13,079 nucleotides of DNA, taken from Pyrodictiaceae archaeon. GTDB lineage: Archaea; Thermoproteota; Thermoprotei_A; Sulfolobales; Pyrodictiaceae. The stretch lies in contig JALVKZ010000127.1 in assembly GCA_027033675.1 (NCBI GenBank), positions 1 through 13,079 of the forward strand, in the 5' to 3' direction. The position numbers were made by a program, and so were the translations under genes. Position 1 is the stretch's first letter; the number at the start of each line of letters is the position of its first letter. This document shows positions 6,781 through 12,895 of the stretch, one piece after another. The notes beneath the pieces are model-generated. The model was given only the letters and a program-made list of their open reading frames with translations, did not search any database and was not told the origin of the DNA.

Positions 6781-6786
6781 CACCTC
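6781..6786 (-). promoter_or_regulatory. Shine-Dalgarno site fixing the acs start
   Basis: GAGGTG on the minus strand, 8 bases before ATG 6772. It selects that codon over the in-frame TTG at 6793, which lies upstream of the site. Confidence 0.7.
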
Positions 6787-6831
6787 TAGACAAGAGTCGA
6801 TACTCGGGCCTAGGAGGCTAGGCTGGCGACG

Positions 6832-6838
6832 AAATTAA
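6832..6838 (-). promoter_or_regulatory. TATA-like box of acs
   Basis: CTTAATTT on the minus strand, predicting a transcript start near 6810 and a leader of about 38 bases that contains the SD site. It is back to back with the promoter of the acetyltransferase gene, about 37 bases away. Confidence 0.4.
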
Positions 6839-6868
6839 GCGTTACGCTAACCAATGATAACCATATGA

Positions 6869-6878
6869 GTATTTATTC
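6869..6878 (+). promoter_or_regulatory. TATA-like box of the GNAT gene
   Basis: GTATTTATTC on the plus strand predicts a transcript start near 6900. That leaves a leader of about 75 bases before TTG 6978, long for a crenarchaeon, with room for the short frame at 6941-6976. Confidence 0.4.
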
Positions 6879-6940
6879 GGGCCTCCACTAGGTAGAGGGG
6901 AGTCTCCCTGCGGCCCGGTATAACAAGTCACCGAGGAGCA

Positions 6941-6976
6941 ATGGTCTTCATCTCTAAGGACGCTTTCAGGGAATGA
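6941..6976 (+). CDS. Possible 11-codon leader peptide before the GNAT gene
   Basis: ATG 6941 begins MVFISKDAFRE and stops at TGA 6974-6976, one base before the TTG start of the acetyltransferase. GAGGAG at 6933-6938 precedes the ATG, though with only two bases between, tight for an SD. It could be a translated leader coupled to the next gene, or the true N-terminus separated by a one-base shift. No similarity is recognised. Confidence 0.25.
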   Translation: MVFISKDAFRE

Positions 6977-6977
6977 A

Positions 6978-7589
6978 TTGAAAAGTGAGCAACCCCAAGT
7001 CTTCAATCGGGGACCAGTGCTGGGAAGACCAATAGCTCTTGCGGAGGTACCGTGCCTAGGCCTAGTCGGGCTCGAGGAGCCCTTGGAGGAAGATAGGGAG
7101 AGGCTACTAGGGTTCTTCAACAGCTTATCGGAGGAGACGGTGATGCTCCGCTTCCTCCGCCCAATAAGGTTCTTCGAGCCCGAGGTTGAGAGGATACTTG
7201 ATAAGAACCGTACACCGGTATCCGTCATAGCTAGCAAGGAGGGACCCGTCATAGGGTCTGGCGAGGTCTACCGTATCCGGGGCAGCGAGGGAGAGCTAGC
7301 GATAGTCGTCCATGATAACTATAGGAGGAGGGGGCTAGGCACACTCATAATGTACATGTTGTTCACTGAGGCACAGAAGAAGGGATTCACGAAAATACAC
7401 GCCTATACTCACGAAACCAATGTGCCTATGAAGAGGCTTGCCCAGAAGTTCCGCGGCAAGCTCGTCGGCATGATAGAGGAGGACATGTACGACTTCCTCT
7501 TCAGCGTTGAGGAGGCAATAGAGGCAGGGACTAAGGCTCTCAGAGAAAAGGGCATAGTAGTCAAGCCTGTTGCTAAGGCTCTTAAATAG
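6978..7589 (+). CDS. GNAT-family protein acetyltransferase, Pat-like
   Basis: This 203-residue single GNAT domain transfers acetyl from acetyl-CoA to an amine, probably a protein lysine. The segment PLEEDRERLLGFFNSLSEET followed by MLRFLRP (about 35-61) matches the start of the GNAT domain in Pat-type enzymes, where a loop of FFxxLSxxTxxLRF form is typical. The acetyl-CoA site is VHDNYRRRGLGT (111-122), preceded by the strand GELAIV, and motif B is HETNVPMKRLAQKF. The C-terminal 30 residues add a helix and a basic tail. Unlike Salmonella Pat it has no NDP-acyl-CoA synthetase domain and resembles the stand-alone archaeal form. It starts at TTG 6978 with AGGGA about 5 bases upstream; no better in-frame start is visible. 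Its divergence from acs suggests that Acs is a substrate, an inference from bacteria. No sirtuin deacetylase is in view. Confidence 0.85.
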   Translation: MKSEQPQVFNRGPVLGRPIALAEVPCLGLVGLEEPLEEDRERLLGFFNSLSEETVMLRFLRPIRFFEPEVERILDKNRTPVSVIASKEGPVIGSGEVYRIRGSEGELAIVVHDNYRRRGLGTLIMYMLFTEAQKKGFTKIHAYTHETNVPMKRLAQKFRGKLVGMIEEDMYDFLFSVEEAIEAGTKALREKGIVVKPVAKALK

Positions 7590-7768
7590 ACATGGTCTAG
7601 GACATGCTCTCTACAACTGGTAGTGGCCTATTTGTTTCCAGAAGTTGCTTAGACACATATAGCGGAGAAAACGATAAAGACCTAACGCTCTTCACTGCTT
7701 TTCTAGAGTAGCCCTCACGGACTCAATTCTAGATACTAGGAGCCTGCAGTCATGCCTAGTACCTTATG

Positions 7769-7778
7769 GAGAGGTGAT
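7769..7778 (+). promoter_or_regulatory. Shine-Dalgarno site of the amidohydrolase gene
   Basis: GAGAGGTGAT ends 8 bases before GTG 7787 and fixes that start. The nearby ATG 7777 is in another frame and stops after five codons. Confidence 0.6.
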
Positions 7779-7786
7779 GCTATATA

Positions 7787-8779
7787 GTGCTTAGGGAGCT
7801 AGGGAAACTAGTAGCTAGCGTTGAGTGTATCGTAGATGCTCATGCTCATTTACCGCTGGGCTCTCTGCCTCATCGGTACTTGGAGCGCTTAGCCGAGATA
7901 GGAGTATCACACGTAGTCCTTCTAGGCCTACCCGATGTGAGGAACGTCGTCGCTGGGATAGATCTAAGCGAGGTTGAAAGGGAGTACAAGAGGACACTAG
8001 GAGTCATTAGGCGCCATGTTCCCCGCGAGTTATGGGACGTCCTGCGCCCCGAGTCCCTCTATTACATAACCTTAGAGCTCGTGGAGAAGTATGGCCCCCT
8101 CTGCGGGTTTCTCGAGGACGAGGCCCTTGTCCAATCCGTTCTCGGTATAGTTGAGTCAGGGCTCGGTATTAGCGTGTTCCACGCTCCGAACTTGGACAGG
8201 AAACCCGAGGAGGTAATGGAGGACATCGAGGAGGCTTATAGTCGTGGAGCACGCGGCGTAAAGATAATATCAACGCTGTTCATGAAAAGTCTCGACGACC
8301 CAGTTATTGATGCTGCCCTTGAGGCAGCAGAGCAGCTTGACATACCTGTGGTTATTCATGCTGGCTGTGACCCCGGTATATGGGAGCTTCCGCGCTACTG
8401 CCGCTTCGGCGACCCTTCTCGTTTGGAGCCCCTGTTAGCCAGGCACCGCGAGGTACGAGTAGTTATAGCACACGCGGGTGGTTACAGCGCTATAGCGCCC
8501 GGTGTCTTTACGTCAGAGACTCTAGCTCTTCTGAGGAGTTATCCAAACGTTTACACCGACATATCGGCCCTAAACCCTGTCCTGGTAGAAATGGTTGCCC
8601 GGGATGCTCCACGCGATAAACTACTCTACGGTAGCGATTATCCGGTAGTGGATCGCGACCCTGCAGACTTTATACAAGACGTGTATAGAGCTCTCCTCTT
8701 TGCTGGATATAGCCAACAAGACCTTCGGCGATTCTTCCACGGCAATGCGGAGGAAGTACTGGGCATCAGGTGCAAGTAA
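7787..8779 (+). CDS. Metal-dependent amidohydrolase (amidohydrolase 2 / COG2159 type)
   Basis: This 330-residue TIM-barrel hydrolase of the amidohydrolase superfamily is predicted to be cytosolic. Metal-site residues appear in order: VDAHAHLPLG (H19 and H21), the strand-4 lysine in GVKII (K159), VVIHAG (H191), VVIAHAGG (H229) and the strand-8 aspartate in LLYGSDYPV (D284). Members of this group hydrolyse or decarboxylate small cyclic or carboxylated molecules; the substrate cannot be read from the sequence. The insertion between strands 1 and 4 (about residues 60-130) is long and helical and may cover the active site. GTG 7787 is supported by a strong SD. A T5 run right after the stop suggests the transcript ends before the next gene. 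TatD-type nuclease is less likely because of the HGN-type end and the lysine placement. Confidence 0.85.
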   Translation: MLRELGKLVASVECIVDAHAHLPLGSLPHRYLERLAEIGVSHVVLLGLPDVRNVVAGIDLSEVEREYKRTLGVIRRHVPRELWDVLRPESLYYITLELVEKYGPLCGFLEDEALVQSVLGIVESGLGISVFHAPNLDRKPEEVMEDIEEAYSRGARGVKIISTLFMKSLDDPVIDAALEAAEQLDIPVVIHAGCDPGIWELPRYCRFGDPSRLEPLLARHREVRVVIAHAGGYSAIAPGVFTSETLALLRSYPNVYTDISALNPVLVEMVARDAPRDKLLYGSDYPVVDRDPADFIQDVYRALLFAGYSQQDLRRFFHGNAEEVLGIRCK

Positions 8780-8783
8780 GCCC

Positions 8784-8788
8784 TTTTT
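8784..8788 (+). terminator. T5 tract after the amidohydrolase gene
   Basis: CCCTTTTTCTCTCC begins two bases after the stop codon, a pyrimidine-rich U-tract of the kind that ends archaeal transcripts. Confidence 0.4.
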
Positions 8789-8837
8789 CTCTCCTCCACC
8801 GGCCAGGTACGAGCTAAGAAAGACAACTCCTTTAGTC

Positions 8838-8845
8838 CCCTTATC
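8838..8845 (+). promoter_or_regulatory. TATA-like box for the four-cysteine protein gene
   Basis: CCTTATCC lies about 19-26 bases before ATG 8864. The predicted transcript start coincides with the ATG, so the gene is probably leaderless. Confidence 0.35.
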
Positions 8846-8863
8846 CGAGACGGAGAACCAGTA

Positions 8864-9385
8864 ATGAGTACCCTGGATAAGCTACGAGAAGTAGTACAGG
8901 AGCGAAATGTTAAGCCTCCGCAAGCCTTCTTTGCACTATTCCTAGCAGCAGCTGCTGATGCAGGCATACTTAACCAAGGAAGCATAAGCTTCTTTGCCAA
9001 ATACGTTGCGCCCAGACTACGAGACTACCTAGTGGCGATGAACCTCTACGAAAAGCCCGAAGGCAGTACAGAGGAGAAGCTAAGAGCGATACTCAGCTCG
9101 CTTAACAAGGCCCTAGAGATAAGCACTGAGGCCTCCATAGAGCTAAGCGGCGACGAGGTAATAATGAGAATACGAGGTGACAAATGCCGCTACTGCCCCA
9201 AGGGAGTAGGGCTAGCAGAGATACCCGGGACAGCTTGCCCCTTTCCAAAACTCTTCGAGGAGCTAGCACGCCTTGAGGGCATAGACCTAAGGCTGGTAAC
9301 GAGGCGCGAGAAAGGACGAGTACAAGTAATAGAGAAAAGGAAGGGCTACTGCACAGCGAGATACAAGCTAATGACCCAGCATTAA
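8864..9385 (+). CDS. Conserved-looking hypothetical protein with a four-cysteine C-terminal region
   Basis: I do not recognise this 173-residue soluble protein. The N-terminal 90 residues are helical: an Ala/Phe-rich helix (AFFALFLAAAADAG, about 21-34) and an amphipathic segment ending in NKALEISTEASIELSGDE. The second half alternates strands and loops and carries four cysteines: GDKCRYCPKG (C108, C111), GTACPFPKL (C125) and GYCTARY (C163). A CxxC pair plus two further cysteines could bind zinc or an iron-sulfur cluster, and the layout recalls ligand-binding V4R-like domains, but this is only a resemblance. The gene starts at ATG 8864 and is bounded by a TATA-like box and a T-tract, so it is probably transcribed alone. 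It lies between the amidohydrolase and the permease pair. Confidence 0.65.
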   Translation: MSTLDKLREVVQERNVKPPQAFFALFLAAAADAGILNQGSISFFAKYVAPRLRDYLVAMNLYEKPEGSTEEKLRAILSSLNKALEISTEASIELSGDEVIMRIRGDKCRYCPKGVGLAEIPGTACPFPKLFEELARLEGIDLRLVTRREKGRVQVIEKRKGYCTARYKLMTQH

Positions 9386-9388
9386 ACG

Positions 9389-9393
9389 TTTTT
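9389..9393 (+). terminator. T5 tract after the four-cysteine protein gene
   Basis: AAACGTTTTTCCC begins just after the stop codon at 9383-9385. No GC-rich stem precedes it. Confidence 0.35.
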
Positions 9394-9431
9394 CCCTGCA
9401 CCTAGCCTCCCCCTCCTCGGTAGTAGCTGTC

Positions 9432-9923
9432 TTGCCGCATCCGCCACCGCCACCTATACGAGGCCCGCCGCACATACAGCCCCCGATAAGGCTAGAGGAT
9501 GCCGAGAAAGCAGTAAACACAGTCAAGGCAGCACTAGGCTACGTGACAACAACTATTCTGTCCCGCGTAGGCCCGGCGGGCGACCTATGCGTGGACATTG
9601 CGTTGCTCTATCATGGGTTCGCGCTCGATAGGATACATTATGACCCGGAGACGGGCACGCCCTCCCCCAAGGGCAGGCCGGTCTGCACCCATCGCTACGG
9701 GGACAGAGCGGTAGTAGAGGAGCAGGCAAGGGAACTAGCTAAGCGGATTCCGGGAGAGCTATGGGTCGTGGAGGCAGCTGAGTACCGTGCCCCTGAGAGG
9801 GTCTGGGTAGTACCCCTCGCGTGGAGACACTACATCGTAGCGCATGTCAAGGTAAGCAGTGATGGAACAGAGCTAGTCCCCGACTATGGGCTCACAGAGG
9901 AGGTTAGACGATATATTGAGTAA
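9432..9923 (+). CDS. Hypothetical protein with proline-rich N-terminus
   Basis: This 163-residue protein is not recognised. It begins with a low-complexity stretch, MPHPPPPPIRGPPHIQPPIR, followed by a helix (LEDAEKAVNTVKAALGYVTT) and an alpha/beta body with the strands ELWVVEAAEYRA, VWVVPLAWRHYIVAHVKVS and a tail PDYGLTEEVRRYIE. There is no signal peptide or membrane helix. TTG 9432 is the only usable start near the 5' end, without a clear SD, so the start is tentative. Its 3' end overlaps the following permease gene by 38 bases from that gene's ATG, or by 8 bases if the permease starts at TTG 9916, so the two are probably translated together. A soluble helper or regulator for the permease is possible from position only. 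Confidence 0.6.
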   Translation: MPHPPPPPIRGPPHIQPPIRLEDAEKAVNTVKAALGYVTTTILSRVGPAGDLCVDIALLYHGFALDRIHYDPETGTPSPKGRPVCTHRYGDRAVVEEQARELAKRIPGELWVVEAAEYRAPERVWVVPLAWRHYIVAHVKVSSDGTELVPDYGLTEEVRRYIE

Positions 9924-11019
9924 GCAGCTACGCAGAATCCTCGACTTGCTGCGCAGCGATGCGCTGTTCTCCATGCTTCTAGTACTATACCTCGCACTAG
10001 TCGCGATAACCCGTGGAGAGGCGCTTCGCCTCGAGAGCCTAGTCGATGTGGAGGCTCTCTCACTCATTTACTCAGTCATGCTCGTCTCAGCTATGCTAGA
10101 GGAGTCCGGTGCATTCTCCTACCTGGCAGCAAGAGCGGTAAAGGCGTCAAGGGGCTCGCTCACAAAGCTATTATTATACCTCTCGCTGCTATCTGCTCTC
10201 AGCGCCTCAGCGGTCATGAACGATACAGCTATGTTCATGTATGTCCCCGTCGCAGTAGTGGCGTCGCGCATGACGGGGACGGAGATGGCACTACTAGTAG
10301 CCGTTATAGCTATATCGGCTAACATAGGCTCGAGTCTCACGCCTATAGGGAATCCACAGAACATAATAATATGGAGACACTACCACATAGGATTCACGTC
10401 CTTCGTCGCAGGTATGGCTCCCTTCGTCGCTGCTGGTCTATTGTTGCTCTCAGTCTACATAGTCCTAGCAGGCACTAAGGCTGCAAGAGGGTATCCGGCC
10501 CCGCCCCCAGTTCGGCTAGAGCCCAGGCTCCTCATCCCAGCACTCATAAGCCTCGTGGCGATAATCTTGCTCGCTGAGACCGGGCACCCTTACCCCGGCT
10601 TACTCGTAGCTGTTGCTGCTGCGCTACTAACTAGGCCGAGAGTACTGCTCGGTATCGACTACCTCCTGTTGGCCAGCTTTGCCCTAATGTTCATAGACTT
10701 CCATGTTCTCGGAGAGCTCCTCGCCCCGGTTTTCTCGGGGCTTACGGGCCTAGGTACAGTGTCAACTATCCTCGTGGCGGCGGGGCTGAGCCAGCTCGTG
10801 AGCAATGTGCCAGCAACAATACTTCTCCTAAACCATGTCAGGGCGTGGCAGCCCCTAGCCTACGGGGTAAACCTGGGAGGAGTAGGACTCGTCACTGGCT
10901 CTCTCGCGAATCTCATAGCGATTAGGCTCAGCGGGATAAGTGTGAACAGGCTACACAAGTACCTCCTTCCCTACTTCGCAGCTCTCCTAACATTAGTTGC
11001 GCTACTCACTCGGTACTAG
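9886..11019 (+). CDS. ArsB/NhaD/CitMHS-type ion permease
   Basis: This integral membrane transporter of the ion transporter superfamily has about 10-11 helices in 377 residues, somewhat shorter than E. coli ArsB (429). The two inverted-repeat halves are visible. The first has SAVMNDTAMFMYVPVAVV (about 108-125) and SANIGSSLTPIGNPQNIIIW (144-163). The second has LSQLVSNVPATILLLNH (301-317) and GVNLGGVGLVTGSLANLIAI (327-346). These re-entrant N/P/G motifs bind the substrate in ArsB, NhaD and citrate carriers, so anion export, sodium/proton exchange or carboxylate transport are all possible. No arsenic genes (arsR, arsA, arsC) are nearby, so arsB is not assigned. ATG 9886 is used. The alternative TTG 9916 has a GAGGAGGT (9897-9904) about 12 bases upstream and gives a shorter basic lead-in to the first helix. 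Confidence 0.85.
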   Translation: MGSQRRLDDILSKQLRRILDLLRSDALFSMLLVLYLALVAITRGEALRLESLVDVEALSLIYSVMLVSAMLEESGAFSYLAARAVKASRGSLTKLLLYLSLLSALSASAVMNDTAMFMYVPVAVVASRMTGTEMALLVAVIAISANIGSSLTPIGNPQNIIIWRHYHIGFTSFVAGMAPFVAAGLLLLSVYIVLAGTKAARGYPAPPPVRLEPRLLIPALISLVAIILLAETGHPYPGLLVAVAAALLTRPRVLLGIDYLLLASFALMFIDFHVLGELLAPVFSGLTGLGTVSTILVAAGLSQLVSNVPATILLLNHVRAWQPLAYGVNLGGVGLVTGSLANLIAIRLSGISVNRLHKYLLPYFAALLTLVALLTRY

Positions 11020-11103
11020 TAGAGAGCACTACCTGGCATGGTTAAGCATAATACCCCCGGCTAGGCTAAATCAGCAAAACAGCTCCAACTGCCCGCCACC
11101 ATA

Positions 11104-11110
11104 GTCTATA
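11104..11110 (+). promoter_or_regulatory. TATA-like box of the LysE-like exporter gene
   Basis: TCTATAG, about 26 bases before GTG 11133, predicts a leaderless transcript from that codon rather than from TTG 11121. Confidence 0.35.
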
Positions 11111-11120
11111 GTGCTATCCC

Positions 11121-11816
11121 TTGGGTGCAGGTGTGTTGAGCAAGATTGTTGCCGAGGAGGTAGCGCTGCGCCGGGTCATTGTCGACACCCTCGTCATAAC
11201 GCCTAGTGGCGCTCTTAGCCCGGGGATGCTCTCAGCAGCTGCAGTAGTCGTGGGGCTCTACCTAGGCGCTGTGGGGGGCCTATTAGTAGCTCTTGGACAC
11301 ATGGTCTTCGAGCTACCATACGTGGCTGCCCTTGTTTACTGGGCAGAGAAACTAGAGGCGAGGCTACGTCGCTACGAGAAGCCCCTAGCCCTCGTAACAC
11401 TCGGAGTAGCTATCTACTTCGCAGCTGGGCTCATAGCGTCGGCGATAACGATATTTCAGCGAGGAAGCGTTCCCATCAACGACTCGTTGTCGCTAGGCTC
11501 CTCCCCTCTCGGGGCAATCGCGGCTGGGATAGTGTTCACCGGAGGTAACCCATACTTCCTAGCCTGGTGGATAACCATAGGGCTCCCCCTCATACGGGGA
11601 GCAGCCCGCAACGGCGCAGCTGGGTTCGCAGCCATGTATACAGCCCATGTATGGATAGACTATGTGTGGCTAGCAATCCTTGCTGGCCTAGGCGGGTTGC
11701 TCAGCAAAATAGCGACCATCTATGCCTGGCTGCTCGTGGGGCTCGCAGCACTGCTACTCTACTTCGCGGCCACAACGACTATACAAGTACTCCGGGAAAA
11801 ACGGAATAACACTTGA
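11121..11816 (+). CDS. LysE/RhtB-like membrane exporter
   Basis: This is a roughly 231-residue membrane protein with about six helices. The LysE-type marks are the N-terminal SGALSPGMLSAAAVVVGLYL (about 29-48), standing for the family's PGP loop before helix 1, a GHMVFELPYV segment in helix 2, and the second-half loop FTGGNPYFLAWWITIGLPL (about 139-157), equivalent to the NPK region. Such proteins export amino acids or other small solutes; the substrate is not determinable here. TTG 11121 gives the longest form, GTG 11133 fits the upstream TATA-like box better and is my preferred biological start, and TTG 11136 is also possible. The gene follows the ArsB-like permease by about 100 bases on the same strand, perhaps with its own promoter. 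Its TGA overlaps the ATG of a tiny frame (TGATG at 11814-11818). Confidence 0.75.
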   Translation: MGAGVLSKIVAEEVALRRVIVDTLVITPSGALSPGMLSAAAVVVGLYLGAVGGLLVALGHMVFELPYVAALVYWAEKLEARLRRYEKPLALVTLGVAIYFAAGLIASAITIFQRGSVPINDSLSLGSSPLGAIAAGIVFTGGNPYFLAWWITIGLPLIRGAARNGAAGFAAMYTAHVWIDYVWLAILAGLGGLLSKIATIYAWLLVGLAALLLYFAATTTIQVLREKRNNT

Positions 11817-11860
11817 TGAGCGAAAAGAGGACCGATGAAGAGGGCCGTGAACCCCTATGA
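11816..11860 (+). CDS. Possible 14-codon frame coupled to the exporter stop
   Basis: ATG 11816 shares its A with the exporter TGA and reads MSEKRTDEEGREPL before TGA 11858-11860. That stop in turn overlaps an ATG at 11857. The peptide is very hydrophilic and not recognised. It may be an expressed minigene, the remnant of a larger downstream gene, or chance. Confidence 0.2.
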   Translation: MSEKRTDEEGREPL

Positions 11861-11862
11861 AG

Positions 11863-11883
11863 AGCCCCGGTGAGCAAGGGGCT
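11863..11883. other. GC-rich hairpin between convergent genes
   Basis: AGCCCC and GGGGCT form a perfect 6-bp stem around a 9-base loop in the 80-base gap between the LysE-like and methyltransferase genes, which converge here. No T-tract follows on either strand, so it is not a standard terminator. It may still mark the 3' ends or stabilise them. Confidence 0.3.
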
Positions 11884-11896
11884 GTGAGGAAGTGTT

Positions 11897-12460
11897 TCAA
11901 GGCTGAGGAGCAATATCCCTGCAACCCGTTACCGTGTAGCTTCCGTGCCGCCCCTTCTCCACGGTGGTTCTCAGTCCCTCAGAGCCCAGTATTGCGGAGA
12001 CCTTGTCTGGGCCTAGGAACTTGGCAGGATAACGGAGCAGCTTCTCAAGAAACGCTATAACCCTGCCCATATTGCTACCTGGGTCCACGTCGTTGACGAG
12101 TACGCAGTGTGTGGAGCGAACAGCTTCCCGGAGAGCTTTCTCTGGCTCGGTTGTGTGGTGCAGCGCGTCGTGTATCACAGCTATGCCTGGGGTCTTGTCC
12201 CGGATGGGTAGGTGCTCTGCTACTCCTTGCACCAGGTGGCTCCACGCGGCACGGGGAGCTATGTCTAGGAGGCATTCATCTGGGTCAACGACTACATATT
12301 CTACGAGGACTCCTTGCGTAGCGAGGGCTTTCCCGAGCCCGCCTGCTCCGCCGCCAATGTCTATTACGAGGCGCTTGTCTCGGAGCCTATGGGCTAGCCC
12401 AGAGTATGCCTTTGGGGGCAAAAACTTGTAGAGTAACTTGAGTAATAGGTCACAGTGCAT
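11897..12460 (-). CDS. Class I SAM-dependent methyltransferase
   Basis: This 187-residue, Rossmann-fold methyltransferase of the Methyltransf_11 type is predicted cytosolic. Motif I is LVIDIGGGAGGLGKAL (about 31-46). The ribose-binding acidic residue ends strand 2 in YVVVDPDE (D59). Motif III/IV contains GIAVIHDALHHTTEPEKAL (about 92-110), the aspartate plus His pair often seen in UbiE-like enzymes. The C-terminal part, GRVIAFLEKLLRYPAKFLGP, fits the substrate-cap region of small-molecule methyltransferases. The substrate is unknown. ATG 12460 is used; the frame stays open and protein-like for several codons further up (LGAWAEKA) but offers no start codon there. It lies 29 bases downstream of a small membrane-protein gene, so the two probably form an operon. 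Confidence 0.85.
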   Translation of the reverse strand: MHCDLLLKLLYKFLPPKAYSGLAHRLRDKRLVIDIGGGAGGLGKALATQGVLVEYVVVDPDECLLDIAPRAAWSHLVQGVAEHLPIRDKTPGIAVIHDALHHTTEPEKALREAVRSTHCVLVNDVDPGSNMGRVIAFLEKLLRYPAKFLGPDKVSAILGSEGLRTTVEKGRHGSYTVTGCRDIAPQP

Positions 12461-12489
12461 AGCCTTCTCAGCCCAGGCTCCGAGTAAGG

Positions 12490-12846
12490 CTAGTAGATAG
12501 CTGCAAGGCCTAGTAGCCCGGCAGCCAGGTCTAGCGCTAGGAGCGGTATGTGCTGTACTGCTAGCTCGCCTATCTCGCCCTCTGAGCCGACTATGCTGCG
12601 GGAGACTCTGCCAGCGCTGAAGAGAGCTACCACAGCTACAAGCGCGTAGCTCCAGCGAAGCCCCTTTGTCACGCCTATTGCGCCGATTATGTAGAGCGTT
12701 GCTAGCACTATGTTCTCTGCTACTAGGAACCGGTTTAGGTCAGCGCTGAACAATATCCCTATGTGCCCGGCTATCAGTATAGCTAATACGCCGAGTAATC
12801 CATAGTCCAGTGCCTGCATATCCTCCTTGTTCACCCCCGTTAACAA
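12490..12846 (-). CDS. Small four-helix membrane protein, unknown
   Basis: This protein of about 118 residues is not recognised. It has four predicted membrane helices at about residues 16-33 (GLLGVLAILIAGHIGILF), 42-60, 65-79 and 99-117. Helices 3 and 4 are separated by a polar loop, SRSIVGSEGEIGE. The longest start is TTG 12846. GTG 12834 and ATG 12819 are alternatives, the last preceded by AAGGAGG at very short spacing. The TATA-like box at 12867-12875 places a transcript start near 12845, which suits TTG 12846 as leaderless or GTG 12834 with a short leader. It lies between an ABC-2 permease and a methyltransferase on the same strand. A membrane helper of the ABC exporter is possible but unproven. 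Confidence 0.65.
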   Translation of the reverse strand: MLTGVNKEDMQALDYGLLGVLAILIAGHIGILFSADLNRFLVAENIVLATLYIIGAIGVTKGLRWSYALVAVVALFSAGRVSRSIVGSEGEIGELAVQHIPLLALDLAAGLLGLAAIY

Positions 12847-12866
12847 GGAATGCCTTGGAGTAGGTT

Positions 12867-12875
12867 CTTAAACGT
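12867..12875 (-). promoter_or_regulatory. TATA-like box before the four-helix membrane protein gene
   Basis: The minus strand reads CGTTTAAGAA between the ABC-2 permease stop and the next gene, about 26 bases before TTG 12846. It could drive the membrane protein and methyltransferase genes separately from the ABC gene. Confidence 0.4.
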
Positions 12876-12895
12876 AACTAGTACTGATAAGTATG

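Noticed and set aside
7604..7711. 35-codon frame MLSTTGSGLF... between the GNAT and amidohydrolase genes
   Set aside because: No SD or recognisable feature; the 197-base gap otherwise holds only the amidohydrolase SD and possible promoter.
7590..7786. tRNA or structured RNA in the gap before the amidohydrolase gene
   Set aside because: No cloverleaf pairing or T-loop (GTTCRA) motif could be found by eye.
9886..11019. Naming the permease arsB
   Set aside because: The motifs are shared by ArsB, NhaD and carboxylate carriers, and no arsenic-resistance genes lie nearby.
11813..11860. Possible C/D box small RNA (TTGATGA and CGATGAA boxes)
   Set aside because: A C-like and a C'-like box can be seen, but no CTGA D or D' box at the right spacing.
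12072..12431. 119-codon plus-strand frame opposite the methyltransferase
   Set aside because: It is antisense to a gene with clear SAM-binding motifs and has shadow-like composition.
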